Shown here in pieces: positions 1 through 10,041 of a stretch of 64,000 nucleotides of DNA. The notes below the pieces were generated by a model that made no database searches, was not told the origin of the DNA, and was given only the letters and a program-made list of their open reading frames with translations. The stretch lies in contig JAOWLD010000001.1 in assembly GCA_025751475.1 (NCBI GenBank), positions 186,001 to 250,000 of the forward strand, written 5' to 3'. How positions within the stretch are numbered: position 1 is the first letter of the stretch; the number at the start of each line of letters is the position of its first letter. The position numbers and the translations under genes were made by a program. The stretch comes from Rhodobacteraceae bacterium XHP0102 (GTDB taxonomy: Bacteria > Pseudomonadota > Alphaproteobacteria > Rhodobacterales > Rhodobacteraceae).

Positions 1-465
1 GACGCGAAACTGGTGGGCCAAGCGCAGCACCACAACGTGCGCCGCGCGGATCTGGTTTGGCTAGACGAGGTCGAGGGATGCGAATGGGTAACGGAGCGCG
101 CGATTGATCTGGTGCGCGTGGCCAATCGTGAGATGTTTGATTTCGATATCACCGATTTTTCGGAAAGCCCGCAGGTTGCCCGCTATGACAGCAGCCGCGA
201 AGGTCATTTTGACTGGCATTCTGATATTGGGGATGGCCGATTGGCCGCGCGGCGCAAGCTGACAATTGTGATACAATTGGATTCAGGCGCGGGGTATGAG
301 GGGGGCGATCTACAGATCATGCCGAGCAATCACACTGTGACCGCCGCGCGCGGGCGGGGCGATGCAGTGATGTTCCCGTCCTTCATGCTGCATCGTGTCA
401 CGCCTGTGACCAAGGGCACGCGACATTCGTTGACCTTATGGTGTCACGGCCCTGGTTTCAGATAG
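1..465 (+). CDS. 2OG-Fe(II) oxygenase family protein (5' end cut by window)
   Basis: The reading frame is open from base 1, so the true start lies upstream. The visible 155 codons hold the double-stranded beta-helix core of a 2-oxoglutarate/Fe(II) dioxygenase: an HSD iron-binding pair (HxD) in HFDWHSD near base 225, and a distal histidine (FMLHRVTP) near base 390, followed by the arginine in TRHSL that normally holds 2-oxoglutarate. The spacing and the GGDLQIM and GDAVMFPSF stretches resemble PKHD-type prolyl hydroxylase-like proteins. The substrate cannot be told. It is followed by gltX after 90 bases, with no obvious link. Confidence 0.8.
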   Translation, partial: DAKLVGQAQHHNVRRADLVWLDEVEGCEWVTERAIDLVRVANREMFDFDITDFSESPQVARYDSSREGHFDWHSDIGDGRLAARRKLTIVIQLDSGAGYEGGDLQIMPSNHTVTAARGRGDAVMFPSFMLHRVTPVTKGTRHSLTLWCHGPGFR

Positions 466-555
466 CTCGATTTCGTCACAACCCCTGAGCGCCGATATGG
501 ACAAATCTGGCGCGCTGTGAAAGACGGGGCGCTTGAAACACAGGAGGTTTTGAGC

Positions 556-1881
556 ATGACAACCGTCACCCGTTTTGCGCCATCCCCAACGGGATATTTG
601 CACGTTGGCAATTTGCGCACGGCTTTGTTCAACCACCTGATTGCACGGCGCACGGGCGGAAAGTTCATCTTGCGCCTGGATGACACCGACCCTGAACGCT
701 CAAAGCAGGAATATGCGGACGCGATCCGCGAGGATTTGGAATGGTTGGGCCTGACATGGGATCAGGAGGAGCGCCAATCAGCGCGACTTGATCGTTACGA
801 GGCCGCCGCCCAAGAATTGCGCGACAAGGGTCGGTTCTATGAGGCGTTTGAGACACCCACGGAACTCGACCTCAAGCGCAAAAAACAACTCAATATGGGC
901 CAGCCGCCCGTTTATGACCGCGCTGCGCTGAAACTCAGCGCGGCAGAGCGTGATGCGCTACGCGCAGAGCGCGGCATGGGCGTGTGGCGGTTTTTGCTCA
1001 ATCAGACACGTATTGAATGGACGGATGGCATTTTGGGCGATTTGTCGATTGATGCGGCCAGCCTGTCTGATCCTGTGTTGATCCGCCAAGATGGGCAGTT
1101 TTTGTATACATTGGCCTCGGTGGTTGATGACACGGATATGGGCATCACCCATGTTGTGCGTGGCTCGGACCATGTGACCAACACGGCCACGCAGATACAG
1201 ATTATGGAAGCGTTGGGCTTTGGCGCGCCTGCATTCGCGCATCATTCGCTTTTGACAGGCCCGCAGGGCGAGGCGCTGTCCAAACGGCTTGGCACTTTGG
1301 CCTTGCGCGATTTGCGTGCGGCGGGCGTGCATCCGATGGCGCTTTTGTCTTTGATGGCGCGGCTTGGCTCTTCTCAGCCTGTCGAGATTGCAAGCGATTT
1401 GGACGAACTGGCCGCAGGGTTCGATCTGGCGCATTTTGGGGCTGCCCCAACGAAATTTGATGTTGATGATTTATATCCGCTGACGGCGCGCATATTGGCT
1501 GCACAGGATTTGAGCGTGGTCGCCGATGCGGTGCGCGCGGCGGGGGTTCCTGATCATCTTGCCCCCCTATTTTGGCAGGTGACGCGTGAAAACATCACAA
1601 CGCTGCATGATTTGGCGGAGTGGTGGGATTTGTGCCGCGATGGTGCAACGCCTTTGGTGGATGAGGAAGACCGCGTCTTTGTCGCGGAGGCCTTTGCAAT
1701 CTTGCCTGAGCCGCCTTACGGGCCAGAGGCTTGGTCAACATGGACAAATGCGGTAAAAGAAGCGACTGGGCGCAAGGGCAAAACCCTGTTCATGCCGCTG
1801 CGCAAAGCTGTAACGGGGCGCGCGCGCGGGCCTGAAATGGCCGATCTTATGCAGCTTTTGCAAAAGAAACCCACGCTGTAA
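556..1881 (+). CDS. gltX: Glutamyl-tRNA synthetase
   Basis: Class I aminoacyl-tRNA synthetase of 441 residues that charges tRNA with glutamate in the cytoplasm. The HIGH motif is HVGN (residues 16-19) after RFAPSPTGYL, and the KMSKS loop is LSKR (241-244). The anticodon-binding C-terminal half is present, so this is a full GluRS and not the short glutamyl-Q enzyme. The start is ATG 556, set by AGGAGG at 542-547; an upstream in-frame start at 517 is not supported by family length. Rhodobacterales often have two gltX copies with different tRNA specificity, and which one this is cannot be told here. Confidence 0.93.
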   Translation: MTTVTRFAPSPTGYLHVGNLRTALFNHLIARRTGGKFILRLDDTDPERSKQEYADAIREDLEWLGLTWDQEERQSARLDRYEAAAQELRDKGRFYEAFETPTELDLKRKKQLNMGQPPVYDRAALKLSAAERDALRAERGMGVWRFLLNQTRIEWTDGILGDLSIDAASLSDPVLIRQDGQFLYTLASVVDDTDMGITHVVRGSDHVTNTATQIQIMEALGFGAPAFAHHSLLTGPQGEALSKRLGTLALRDLRAAGVHPMALLSLMARLGSSQPVEIASDLDELAAGFDLAHFGAAPTKFDVDDLYPLTARILAAQDLSVVADAVRAAGVPDHLAPLFWQVTRENITTLHDLAEWWDLCRDGATPLVDEEDRVFVAEAFAILPEPPYGPEAWSTWTNAVKEATGRKGKTLFMPLRKAVTGRARGPEMADLMQLLQKKPTL

Positions 1882-1958
1882 CAGCCTGTTGAAAGCACCG
1901 TGTTTTTCATGTCACCCTCGCTGGTAGTGGGGTGGCACATAAAAAGGTGACGGGTCTG

Positions 1959-2711
1959 GTGAGCGCGCAATCCGCAAAGCAGGGAAATTTCCCTCAGATA
2001 TGCCAAACTGGTTTTGCGGGTATGGTCGTGCGGTTTGGCGACCATTTGAACGCGGCGGGCAATCGTGCCTGCCTTGCTTTTGCAGCTGCGGTGAAGCGGT
2101 CTGAAATAAACGGCGTTTTGGAGGTTTCCAGCGCATTGCAATCGGTGCTGCTGCACTATGATCCTTTGCGACTGACACCGCAAAAATTGCACGGGGTTTT
2201 GGCCGCACTTTTGAATGAACAGGACTGGTATGCGGCGGCCCTTCCGAATGGCCGCACGCTGTGGGAGGTTCCCGCGGCATTTGGCGGGGTATATGGCCCG
2301 CAATTCGCGCAAGCCTGTGCCTTGGCAGGTGTCGATGAGGCCACGGCTGTTGCTGAAATATGTGGCGCAGCTTTGCGGGTGCAGGCGATCGGTTTTGCGC
2401 CCTCGCAGCCCTATTTGGGTGAATTGCCACCCCATTGGAATATCCCGCGTAAGGCTGAACTGACACCACAGGTGCCCAAGGGGGCTTTGGTGGTGGCAAT
2501 CCGTCAGATCGTTTTGTTCTCCGTGCCATCGCCCACAGGGTGGTTGCATATCGGGCAAACGGGGGTTGGGCTTTTTGAGCCTGACCGCGACCCAGCGTTC
2601 ATGCTGCGTGCTGGGGATGAGATCGTGCTGCGCCCTGTGGCAGCGGCGGATTTTGAAGCCGTTCGTTCCCGCGACCCATTGGGTGGCGCGCGCGCGCGGG
2701 TCATACCATGA
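1959..2711 (+). CDS. pxpB: 5-oxoprolinase subunit PxpB (KipI family)
   Basis: First gene of a three-gene operon for ATP-dependent hydrolysis of 5-oxoproline to glutamate in the cytoplasm. The protein of about 250 residues has the KipI/PxpB fold: an N-terminal VVRFGD motif and the C-terminal signature VFSVPSPTGWLHIGQT (here LFSVPSPTGWLHIG). The start is probably GTG 1959, eight bases after the purine-rich AAAAAGGTGA; an in-frame GTG at 1932 would add nine residues. The 3' end overlaps pxpC by four bases (ATGA), which implies translational coupling. Confidence 0.88.
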   Translation: MSAQSAKQGNFPQICQTGFAGMVVRFGDHLNAAGNRACLAFAAAVKRSEINGVLEVSSALQSVLLHYDPLRLTPQKLHGVLAALLNEQDWYAAALPNGRTLWEVPAAFGGVYGPQFAQACALAGVDEATAVAEICGAALRVQAIGFAPSQPYLGELPPHWNIPRKAELTPQVPKGALVVAIRQIVLFSVPSPTGWLHIGQTGVGLFEPDRDPAFMLRAGDEIVLRPVAAADFEAVRSRDPLGGARARVIP

Positions 2712-3724
2712 CGGGTCAACTGCTGGTCCATCAAGCGGGTCCATGCGTCACCGTGCAGGATTTGGGTTGGCACGGCTATGTCGCGCAAGGCATTTCGCGC
2801 GGTGGTGCCATGGATGTTTTGGCGATGGCGGAGGGCGCGGCACTGCTTGGCCAATCGTCATCTTGCGCGGCGCTAGAGATGGCGGGGTTTGGCGGCCAGT
2901 TCAGCCTGACCCGAGATTGCGTGATTGCCCTGACGGGGGCCGAGATGCGCGCGGACATAGACGGGCGGGCCTTGGCATGGAACGCAAGCCATATTCTGCC
3001 CGCAGGCGCGCGCTTGACGCTTGGGGCGGTGATGCGCGGTGTCTATGGCTATCTGCATATCGCGGGTGGATTTTCCCCGCCGCCGATTCTGGGCGGGTGC
3101 GGCACGCATTTGGCCGCGGGCCTCCGCGCGCCCATCGCGGCAGGGGCAGAACTGCCCTTTGGCGCAGCGCCCACGTCCCGCGCAGGTCTGACCTTGGCTG
3201 TTGCAGATCGCAGCGCAGGCGGGGTCATTCGCATTTTGCCAACGCTGCAAAGCGATATGTTCGGGTCTGATCTCTTGGCGGCGTTTCAGAACACAGGCTT
3301 CACGCGCGACCCGCGCAGCAATCGGATGGGGGTGCGGTTATCCGCGCCCGATGCGCCCAATTTTGCCCCTGAGGCCGCGCGCAATATCCTGTCTGATATC
3401 GTGATGGAGGGGGATATCCAGATCACAGGCGATGGCACGCCCTATGTCTTGATGGCCGAAAGCCAAACCACAGGAGGCTATCCACGGATCGCGCAGGTTC
3501 TCCCTTGTGATTTGCCGCGCGTGGCGCAACTCTCAACTGGGGCAGAGATCAGATTTCAGATGATCAGCCACAATGAGGCGATCGAGATTGAGCGCGCCGC
3601 ACAGGCCGCGCGCGCGCAATTGGGGGCAATGTGTCAGCCCGTGTTGCGGGATCCGCGCGAAGCGGGTGATCTTCTGGCGATGCAATTGATCAGCGGTGTG
3701 ACCGCTGGGGAGGACGAAGGATGA
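2708..3724 (+). CDS. pxpC: 5-oxoprolinase subunit PxpC (KipA family)
   Basis: Subunit C of prokaryotic 5-oxoprolinase, 338 residues, of the biotin-dependent carboxyltransferase-like (KipA/AHS2) family. Diagnostic stretches are TVQDLGWHGY near the N-terminus, SRGGAMD, and the late TPYVLMAESQTTGGYPRIA. With PxpA and PxpB it opens the 5-oxoproline ring at the cost of ATP. It overlaps pxpB by four bases at its start and pxpA by four bases at its end, so the three are one transcriptional and translational unit. Confidence 0.9.
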   Translation: MTGQLLVHQAGPCVTVQDLGWHGYVAQGISRGGAMDVLAMAEGAALLGQSSSCAALEMAGFGGQFSLTRDCVIALTGAEMRADIDGRALAWNASHILPAGARLTLGAVMRGVYGYLHIAGGFSPPPILGGCGTHLAAGLRAPIAAGAELPFGAAPTSRAGLTLAVADRSAGGVIRILPTLQSDMFGSDLLAAFQNTGFTRDPRSNRMGVRLSAPDAPNFAPEAARNILSDIVMEGDIQITGDGTPYVLMAESQTTGGYPRIAQVLPCDLPRVAQLSTGAEIRFQMISHNEAIEIERAAQAARAQLGAMCQPVLRDPREAGDLLAMQLISGVTAGEDEG

Positions 3725-4473
3725 AGGTCGATCTTAATGCCGATTTGGGCGAAGGTTTTGGCCCGTGGCCGATGGGCGCTGATGCGGCGATGATGGATGT
3801 GATTTCATCGGCCAATATCGCCTGTGGCTTTCACGCGGGTGATCCCGATCAGATGTTAAAATCCATGTCCGCCGCCGTGGCGCGTGGTGTGGGCCTTGGG
3901 GCGCACCCTGGTTTTCCAGATTTGCAAGGATTTGGGCGACGCCAGATGCAGATGAGCCATGAGGAGGTGACCAATATGGTCACCTATCAAACAGGCGCTG
4001 CCATGGCGATGGCCCGCGCGGCAGGGGGGCGCTTGCGCCATATCAAACTACACGGGGCTTTGGCCAATATGGCAGCCGATGATGCGGCCCTTGCGCGCGC
4101 CGCCTATGAAGGGGCGTTGCGCGCTGATCCTGAGCTGATTGTCATGGTCATTGCCAGCACCGCGCAGGAAGACGCCGCTCTGTCGCTTGATGTGCCAATT
4201 GCGCGCGAGATATTTGCCGATCGCGCTTATCTGCCCAATGCGCGCTTGCAAGATCGCCGCGTGGCGGGGGCTGTGATCCATGATCCGCAGATTGTTGCCG
4301 CGCGCATTCTGACAATGCTGCGCGAGGGTGCGATTGTCGCCGAAGATGGCACGCGAAGCCCGACCCCCATTGATACGATCTGTCTGCATGGGGATACGCC
4401 ACAAGCGGTGGAAATCGCCCGTAATTTACGCAAAACCCTCGAAGCCGAGGGGATCAACATCGCCGCGTTTTAG
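3721..4473 (+). CDS. pxpA: 5-oxoprolinase subunit PxpA (LamB/YcsF family)
   Basis: Subunit A of 5-oxoprolinase, 250 residues, LamB/YcsF family. The N-terminal MKVDLNADLGEGFGPW and the NIACGFHAGDP motif are characteristic, as are the GAHPGFPD and the late CLHGDTPQAV segments. It completes the pxpBCA set that recycles 5-oxoproline formed by spontaneous glutamine cyclisation. It starts within the last codons of pxpC (ATGA overlap). It is followed by about 320 bases without a gene that hold the glycine riboswitch of the next operon. Confidence 0.93.
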   Translation: MKVDLNADLGEGFGPWPMGADAAMMDVISSANIACGFHAGDPDQMLKSMSAAVARGVGLGAHPGFPDLQGFGRRQMQMSHEEVTNMVTYQTGAAMAMARAAGGRLRHIKLHGALANMAADDAALARAAYEGALRADPELIVMVIASTAQEDAALSLDVPIAREIFADRAYLPNARLQDRRVAGAVIHDPQIVAARILTMLREGAIVAEDGTRSPTPIDTICLHGDTPQAVEIARNLRKTLEAEGINIAAF

Positions 4474-4569
4474 GAAGAGACGGTTGGTTTCGCCGTTTTT
4501 TGCACGCGAACAGTCGCAATTGATGTGATTGTTCTTGAAGCGGGCCGCGTGTTTTCATATTCTAGCACC

Positions 4570-4735
4570 ACATATAGGGAGACATTGCGTCACGTGCGCA
4601 AGGCCGAAGGAGCAACCGCCCCGGTAAACTCTCAGGCGAAAGAACCTATATGTGCATGAACTCTGGAGAGTGATGCGGTGTTGCGCATCCGCCGAAGGGA
4701 TAACGATCTCAGGCGCAAGGACAGAGGGGGCATCG
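4570..4735 (+). promoter_or_regulatory. Tandem glycine riboswitch upstream of gcvT
   Basis: Two consecutive glycine aptamers lie in the 318-base gap between pxpA and gcvT. The first runs from about 4575 to 4655 and contains GCCGAAGGAGCAA and CTCTCAGGCGAAAGAAC. The second runs from about 4660 to 4730 and contains CTCTGGAGAGT, CGCCGAAGGGATAA, ATCTCAGGCGCAAGGAC and AGAGGGGG. These are the conserved cores of the gcvT element, and the short linker between them is typical. Known function: glycine binding turns on expression of the glycine cleavage genes downstream. A long reading frame through this element is a read-through artefact. Confidence 0.95.
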
Positions 4736-4791
4736 ACAGCCGATTTTTCGGCGTAACAGATTCCGAGCCTGTCTCGGGTTTTGGAGGGTTG

Positions 4792-5895
4792 ATGACCACG
4801 GGGCTATTGGACTTACCACTGAGCGGACTTCATACGGAACTGGGCGGGAAATTTGTGCCATTCGCGGGCTATTCAATGCCTGTGCAATATGCGGCGGGTG
4901 TAATGGCCGAACATCTTTGGACGCGCGAAAAAGCGGGTCTGTTCGATGTCTCGCATATGGGGCAGGTGCGCTTGCCGTTAGATCAAGCTGCGGCGCTTGA
5001 GCGGATTGCGCCCATTGAGGTTGAAGGCCTCGCAGAAGGCCGCCAGCGCTACGGTTTTCTCACTAATGAGGCGGGCGGTCTGGTCGATGATTTCATGATC
5101 GCGCGCTATGAGGATTGTTTCGTTGTCGTGATCAATGCGGCCCGCCGCGCCGAAGATTTGGCGCTGTTTGAGAAACATTTGACAGGGTTTGAGGTCATAT
5201 CGGACCGTGCCCTTTTGGCCTTGCAGGGGCCATTGGCCGAAAGTGCCCTTGCCAAACTCCTGCCTGATGTGGCGCAGATGCGTTTTATGGATGTGCGTAA
5301 ATTGGCGTGGCAGGGTGTGGAGCTTTGGCTGTCACGCTCGGGCTATACAGGCGAGGATGGGTTTGAGATTTCAGTGCCCGTGACCTTGGCCGATGACTTC
5401 GCCCGCGCATTATTGGCAATGGATGCGGTCGCGCCCATTGGTTTGGGCGCGCGTGACAGTCTGCGGATGGAGGCGGGTCTGCCGCTTTATGGCAATGACC
5501 TTTCCGAAACCATTTCGCCCGTTGAAGCAGGGCTGTCTTGGGGCATTTCCAAATCCCGCCGCCCAGATGGGGCCAAGGCGGGCGAATATTTGGGCGCGGC
5601 GGTGATTGCCTCCCATCTTGGGGGCAAAGCTGCACGCAAGCGCATTGGCCTTGTGCCAGAAGGGCGCGCGCCGATGCGCGGCGGCGTGCCGCTGTTCTTA
5701 TCCGAGACAAGCGCGACACAAATAGGTGAGATCACGTCAGGCGGGTTTGGCCCAAGCTTAGGCCACCCGATTGCGATGGCGCTTGTGCAATCTGACACCG
5801 CGGCAGATGTGCCAATCTGGGGCGAGCTGCGCGGCAAGCGGCATCCTATGCGGCAGGTTGATCTGCCATTCTTCAAAACATCCTACAAACGATAA
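4792..5895 (+). CDS. gcvT: Aminomethyltransferase, glycine cleavage T protein
   Basis: T protein of the glycine cleavage system, 367 residues. It transfers the aminomethyl carbon from lipoylated GcvH to tetrahydrofolate and releases ammonia. Typical segments are [32 protein letters not shown] and [20 protein letters not shown]. The start ATG 4792 follows GGAGGG at 4783-4788; upstream codons in the same frame belong to the riboswitch. It heads gcvT-gcvH-gcvP and is expected to be induced by glycine through the riboswitch. Confidence 0.95.
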   Translation: MTTGLLDLPLSGLHTELGGKFVPFAGYSMPVQYAAGVMAEHLWTREKAGLFDVSHMGQVRLPLDQAAALERIAPIEVEGLAEGRQRYGFLTNEAGGLVDDFMIARYEDCFVVVINAARRAEDLALFEKHLTGFEVISDRALLALQGPLAESALAKLLPDVAQMRFMDVRKLAWQGVELWLSRSGYTGEDGFEISVPVTLADDFARALLAMDAVAPIGLGARDSLRMEAGLPLYGNDLSETISPVEAGLSWGISKSRRPDGAKAGEYLGAAVIASHLGGKAARKRIGLVPEGRAPMRGGVPLFLSETSATQIGEITSGGFGPSLGHPIAMALVQSDTAADVPIWGELRGKRHPMRQVDLPFFKTSYKR

Positions 5896-5911
5896 GACAG
5901 GGAGTAACCCA

Positions 5912-6274
5912 ATGCGTTTCACAGAAGAACATGAATGGTTGTTGATCGAAGGTGATCTGGTTGTGGTGGGGATTACCGAACACGCGGCGACCCAGTTGGG
6001 TGATGTCGTGTTTGTGGAATTGCCTGAGTTGGAAACAGCCGCCGCGAAAGGTGACGAGGTGGTGGTGATCGAATCCGTCAAAGCCGCCTCTGATATCCTT
6101 GCCCCACTTGACGGTGAGATTGTCGAGGTCAATGACGCTTTGGTCGATAATCCCTCTTTGGTCAACGAAGACCCCACAGGCGAGGCATGGTTCTTCAAGA
6201 TGAAAGTGGACGATCTTGCGGCGGTCGATGCCTACATGACCGAAGATGAATACAAAGATTTTATTGGCGAATAA
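5912..6274 (+). CDS. gcvH: Glycine cleavage system H protein
   Basis: Lipoyl carrier protein of 120 residues that shuttles the methylamine intermediate between GcvP, GcvT and lipoamide dehydrogenase. The lipoylated lysine is K57 in ESVKAASD. The rest matches the family ([40 protein letters not shown]). ATG 5912 is preceded by GGGAG at 5900-5904, 16 bases after the gcvT stop. Confidence 0.96.
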   Translation: MRFTEEHEWLLIEGDLVVVGITEHAATQLGDVVFVELPELETAAAKGDEVVVIESVKAASDILAPLDGEIVEVNDALVDNPSLVNEDPTGEAWFFKMKVDDLAAVDAYMTEDEYKDFIGE

Positions 6275-6295
6275 GCCCCCGAGCAGGTGTGTGAC

Positions 6296-9136
6296 ATGAC
6301 AAAATGGATGCGTGAGACCTATGACCCGACCGATTTTGGCAATCGCCGCCATATCGGGCCTTCTCCTGCAGAAATGGCAGAGATGTTGAAGGTGATTGGG
6401 GCGCCAGATTTGGATGCGCTGATCAATGAAACATTGCCGAAGGATATCCGTCAGACCAAACCGCTTGATTGGGCAGCGATGTCCGAGGCGGAATTGCTGA
6501 CGCATATGCGCGAAATTGCAGCCAAGAATAAGGTCATGGTGTCGATGATCGGGCAGGGGTATTATAACACCCACACGCCGCCTGCGATCCAACGCAATGT
6601 CTTGGAAAACCCTGCTTGGTATACGGCCTATACCCCCTATCAGCCCGAGATCAGCCAAGGCCGCCTTGAGGCCTTGCTCAATTTCCAGACGATGGTTGCC
6701 GATTTAACAGGGCTTGAGATTGCCAATGCCTCGCTGCTCGATGAGGCCACCGCTTGTGCTGAGGCCATGGTCATGGCCGAGCGGGTTGCGAAATCAAAGG
6801 CGCGCGGGTTCTTTATCGATCAAAACTGCCACCCGCAAAATATCGCTGTGATGCAGCGCCGCGCCGAACCTTTGGGGATTGAGGTGATTGTGGGTGATCC
6901 CAAGGATTTGGACGCAGGCACGGTCTTTGGTGCAATCTTCCAATATCCTGGCACGTTTGGTGATTTGAATGACCCATCTGCGCAGGTTGCGGCCTTACAC
7001 GCGGCAAATGCGGTGGCGATCATGTGCACAGATTTGCTCGCGCTGACCGTGTTGCGGGAGCCAGGCTCTTTTGGTGCGGATATTGCGGTCGGCTCCGCAC
7101 AGCGCTTTGGCGTGCCTTTGGGTTACGGCGGCCCGCACGCGGCATTTCTGTCGTGCCGCGAGGCCTATAAACGCGCCATCCCAGGTCGGCTTGTTGGCGT
7201 CTCGGTGGATGCGCAGGGACGCCGCGCCTATCGCCTGTCCTTACAGACGCGCGAACAGCATATTCGCCGTGAGAAAGCCACATCGAATGTTTGCACGGCA
7301 CAAGCACTGTTGGCCGTTATGGCTTCGCTTTATGCGGTGTTCCATGGCCCGCGCGGATTGCGCGCGATTGCGCAGCGGGTGCATCTGCACGCGGTGCGCC
7401 TTGCCGCAAGCCTAGAGGCGGGTGGGTTTGCGCCGCTGACGCATAGTTATTTTGACACAATCACAGTCAAGGTCGGGGCCAAACAGTCGCGCATTATGGC
7501 GGCGGCTGTGGCGCGGGGGATCAACCTGCGTGACGTAGGCCAAGATCGGATTGGTATTTCCGTGGATGAGGTGACGACCGAGGCGCATTTGGCCGCGGTA
7601 TGCGAGGCGTTTGGCACAGCGCTTTTGGAGGCGGTTGATGCACCAGCGATCCCTGATGCGCTTTTGCGGGAAACGGATTATCTGACGCATCCGATTTTCC
7701 ACATGAACCGCGCGGAATCTGAGATGATGCGCTATATGCGCCGCCTGTCGGATCGCGATTTGGCGCTCGATCGTGCCATGATCCCGCTTGGCTCCTGCAC
7801 GATGAAGTTGAACGCAGCGGTCGAGATGATGCCAATCACATGGCCTGAATTTGGTGGGCTTCACCCGTTTGCCCCGCAAGATCAGGCCGAGGGCTATGCG
7901 CAGATGCTCGCGGCGCTTTCGGATTATCTTTGCGAGATCACGGGCTATGACGCGATGTCGATGCAGCCCAATTCAGGCGCGCAAGGGGAATATGCGGGCC
8001 TTCTGACCATCGCCGCCTATCATGAGGCGCGCGGGGATCACCACCGCAAGATCTGTCTGATCCCTGTGTCTGCGCATGGCACCAACCCTGCCTCTGCACA
8101 GATGGCGGGGATGGAGGTGGTTGTGGTGAAATCTGCGGAAAACGGCGATGTCGATCTCGTGGATTTCCGCGCCAAGGCCGATGCCGCAGGGGACCGTTTG
8201 GCCGCTTGCATGATCACCTATCCGTCCACCCATGGCGTGTTTGAAGGCACGGTGCGCGAGATTTGTGAGATCACCCATGCCCACGGGGGGCAGGTCTATC
8301 TGGATGGCGCGAACCTCAACGCCATGGTGGGCCTGTCCAAACCGGGTGAGATCGGGGCAGATGTCAGCCACCTGAACCTGCACAAAACCTTCTGCATCCC
8401 ACATGGGGGGGGTGGGCCAGGCATGGGGCCGATTGGCGTGAAGGCGCATCTGGCGCCCTATCTGCCAGGACATCCAGAATTGGACAGCGATCAAGGGCCA
8501 GTGTCGGGCGCGCCTTATGGCTCGGCTTCGATTCTGCCGATTTCTTATGCCTATATCAAATTGATGGGCGGGGCAGGGCTAACGCAAGCCACCAAAATCG
8601 CGATCCTCAACGCCAATTACATCGCCAAGCGCCTGTCTGAGGCCTATCCGATCCTGTTCACGGGGCAGGGCGGGCGTATCGCGCATGAATGCATTCTTGA
8701 TTGCCGCCCCTTTGCCGAGGCGGGTGTGACGGTCGATGATATCGCCAAGCGTCTGATGGATAATGGCTTTCACGCGCCCACGATGAGTTGGCCCGTGGCA
8801 GGCACGCTGATGGTTGAACCAACTGAGAGCGAAACCAAGGCAGAGATTGACCGTTTCTGCGATGCAATGCTGGCCATTCGGGCAGAGATTGCCGATGTCG
8901 AGGCGGGCAAAATCGCCGCCGAAGACAGCCCCTTGCGCCATGCGCCCCATACGGTCGAAGATTTGGTTGGCCCATGGGATCGCGCCTATAGCCGCGAGGT
9001 GGGCTGCTTCCCTGCGGGGGCGTTCCGCGTGGATAAATATTGGCCGCCCGTGAACCGCGTGGACAATGTCTATGGCGACAGGCACCTGATCTGCACCTGC
9101 CCGCCTGTCACAGATTATCTGGATGCGGCGGAATAG
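6296..9136 (+). CDS. gcvP: Glycine dehydrogenase (decarboxylating), P protein
   Basis: PLP-dependent P protein of the glycine cleavage system, about 946 residues, in the fused (N plus C half) form. It decarboxylates glycine and loads the aminomethyl group on GcvH. The PLP lysine is K697 in [28 protein letters not shown] at the N-terminus and [20 protein letters not shown] are characteristic. ATG 6296 lies eight bases after GAGCAGG; an in-frame GTG at 6287 would add three residues. An 8-G run at 8405-8412 encodes the conserved glycines and is not unusual. Confidence 0.96.
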   Translation: MTKWMRETYDPTDFGNRRHIGPSPAEMAEMLKVIGAPDLDALINETLPKDIRQTKPLDWAAMSEAELLTHMREIAAKNKVMVSMIGQGYYNTHTPPAIQRNVLENPAWYTAYTPYQPEISQGRLEALLNFQTMVADLTGLEIANASLLDEATACAEAMVMAERVAKSKARGFFIDQNCHPQNIAVMQRRAEPLGIEVIVGDPKDLDAGTVFGAIFQYPGTFGDLNDPSAQVAALHAANAVAIMCTDLLALTVLREPGSFGADIAVGSAQRFGVPLGYGGPHAAFLSCREAYKRAIPGRLVGVSVDAQGRRAYRLSLQTREQHIRREKATSNVCTAQALLAVMASLYAVFHGPRGLRAIAQRVHLHAVRLAASLEAGGFAPLTHSYFDTITVKVGAKQSRIMAAAVARGINLRDVGQDRIGISVDEVTTEAHLAAVCEAFGTALLEAVDAPAIPDALLRETDYLTHPIFHMNRAESEMMRYMRRLSDRDLALDRAMIPLGSCTMKLNAAVEMMPITWPEFGGLHPFAPQDQAEGYAQMLAALSDYLCEITGYDAMSMQPNSGAQGEYAGLLTIAAYHEARGDHHRKICLIPVSAHGTNPASAQMAGMEVVVVKSAENGDVDLVDFRAKADAAGDRLAACMITYPSTHGVFEGTVREICEITHAHGGQVYLDGANLNAMVGLSKPGEIGADVSHLNLHKTFCIPHGGGGPGMGPIGVKAHLAPYLPGHPELDSDQGPVSGAPYGSASILPISYAYIKLMGGAGLTQATKIAILNANYIAKRLSEAYPILFTGQGGRIAHECILDCRPFAEAGVTVDDIAKRLMDNGFHAPTMSWPVAGTLMVEPTESETKAEIDRFCDAMLAIRAEIADVEAGKIAAEDSPLRHAPHTVEDLVGPWDRAYSREVGCFPAGAFRVDKYWPPVNRVDNVYGDRHLICTCPPVTDYLDAAE

Positions 9137-9140
9137 GCCT

Positions 9141-9674
9141 TCAGCCCCCGAAGCGGCGATAAAGCTGATCGAGCGTGTAGGTTTTGGCCGCTTCGGGATG
9201 CGGGTCTGACACGATATTTGGGTCTGCGGGGAGACAATTTTCACCGCAGACCTGACGCATCACGCCCGTTTGGCCATCAATGAACCACAGCCGCCCCGCG
9301 GGCGTGGCGACCCAACCATTCGTGCCACGGCTCATATCGCCCTCAACATCAATGGTGGAGGGCACTTCATTGTCATAGCGTGGATCAAAGGCCGCATGGG
9401 TGTGCCACGAGGAAATGATCTGCATCCCCGCGCGCGGCTCCATCATCGCGCAACTGTCATGCCCGCCCCAACTGGATTTCGAACTGGACAGGCGCCCCGC
9501 TTGATCGCGCAAGACATAGCCGCACACCTCGCGGTTATAGGTGATGGAATGCTGGTTCATCGAGCGCATCAAGGCTTTGACGAATTGCAATTCATCCGCA
9601 TCTTGGGCATGGGCGGAGAGGCCGAGGCATAGGCCAAGGAACAGACTTGCAAGGGCCAACTTCATCTTGGGCAT
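9141..9674 (-). CDS. Secreted DUF4329-like protein with a JAMM-type metal site
   Basis: A 177-residue protein with a signal peptide (LALASLFLGLCLGLSAHA, cut near residue 23), so exported. The mature part looks like DUF4329, a JAB/MPN-related domain. The residues of a JAMM metallopeptidase site can be placed: E49, H91-T-H93 and S106-T-I-D109, with a 12-residue gap between HxH and SxxD. Further cysteines (51, 75, 119-126 region) may form disulfides. It is convergent with gcvP, four bases from its stop. Substrate unknown; isopeptidase or amidase activity is inference only. Confidence 0.65.
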   Translation of the reverse strand: MPKMKLALASLFLGLCLGLSAHAQDADELQFVKALMRSMNQHSITYNREVCGYVLRDQAGRLSSSKSSWGGHDSCAMMEPRAGMQIISSWHTHAAFDPRYDNEVPSTIDVEGDMSRGTNGWVATPAGRLWFIDGQTGVMRQVCGENCLPADPNIVSDPHPEAAKTYTLDQLYRRFGG

Positions 9675-10041
9675 GGGTGATGCTCCCTGAACCAGTTTCC
9701 TGTAAGATAAAGGAATTGGGGCCGTAAACCAGAGCTTGGATTGGGAAATTAGGTTTTAGGGGGCGTATGGGGAGCTTTGCGGATATGCGTAAGATGGATA
9801 CTTCGTATCGTGTTAGGTGGGACTAGTACTCTTTTAGACGTTGTGCTGGAAGCAGACCTTCGTGCATCTTGCAACTAAGATCTGTTCCGCAGACAAAGCG
9901 CCATTTCAATTTAGTCGGACAAATACCATCGTCTCGGCATAAGCTGTTCTTGTATCTTTAATGGTTTTAGACTATGTGTAAGTTAGTAATGGGATGGTCT
10001 AACCGTCCGTTCATTGGCGAGCCTCGGCTCGCCTTTGAATT
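9675..10041. other. 367-bp AT-rich gap with one perfect inverted repeat
   Basis: No credible gene is seen. The base composition is clearly more AT-rich than the flanking chromosome. A perfect 8-bp inverted repeat with a 2-base spacer, GGCGAGCCTCGGCTCGCC, lies at 10016-10033 just beyond the end of the DUF3800 gene. Reading in that gene's direction it is not followed by a T-run, so a standard terminator is not shown. The gap may be part of the same transferred segment as the DUF3800 gene. Confidence 0.5.

Noticed and set aside
1716-2744. 342-codon frame on the minus strand
   Set aside because: It is the shadow of gltX, pxpB and pxpC, whose protein families are unmistakable, and its translation shows no known domain.
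4678-4791. N-terminal extension of GcvT
   Set aside because: These codons lie within the riboswitch, and the strong ribosome site at 4783-4788 supports ATG 4792.
5873-6658. 261-codon minus-strand frame opposite gcvH/gcvP
   Set aside because: Antisense to two certain genes, with the composition expected of a shadow frame.
8405-8412. 8-G run in gcvP as a phase-variable tract
   Set aside because: It encodes the conserved GGGGPG stretch of the P protein, and the gene is housekeeping.
10016-10033. Inverted repeat as a terminator of the DUF3800 gene
   Set aside because: Reading in the gene's direction there is no T-run after the stem; only the structure is reported.
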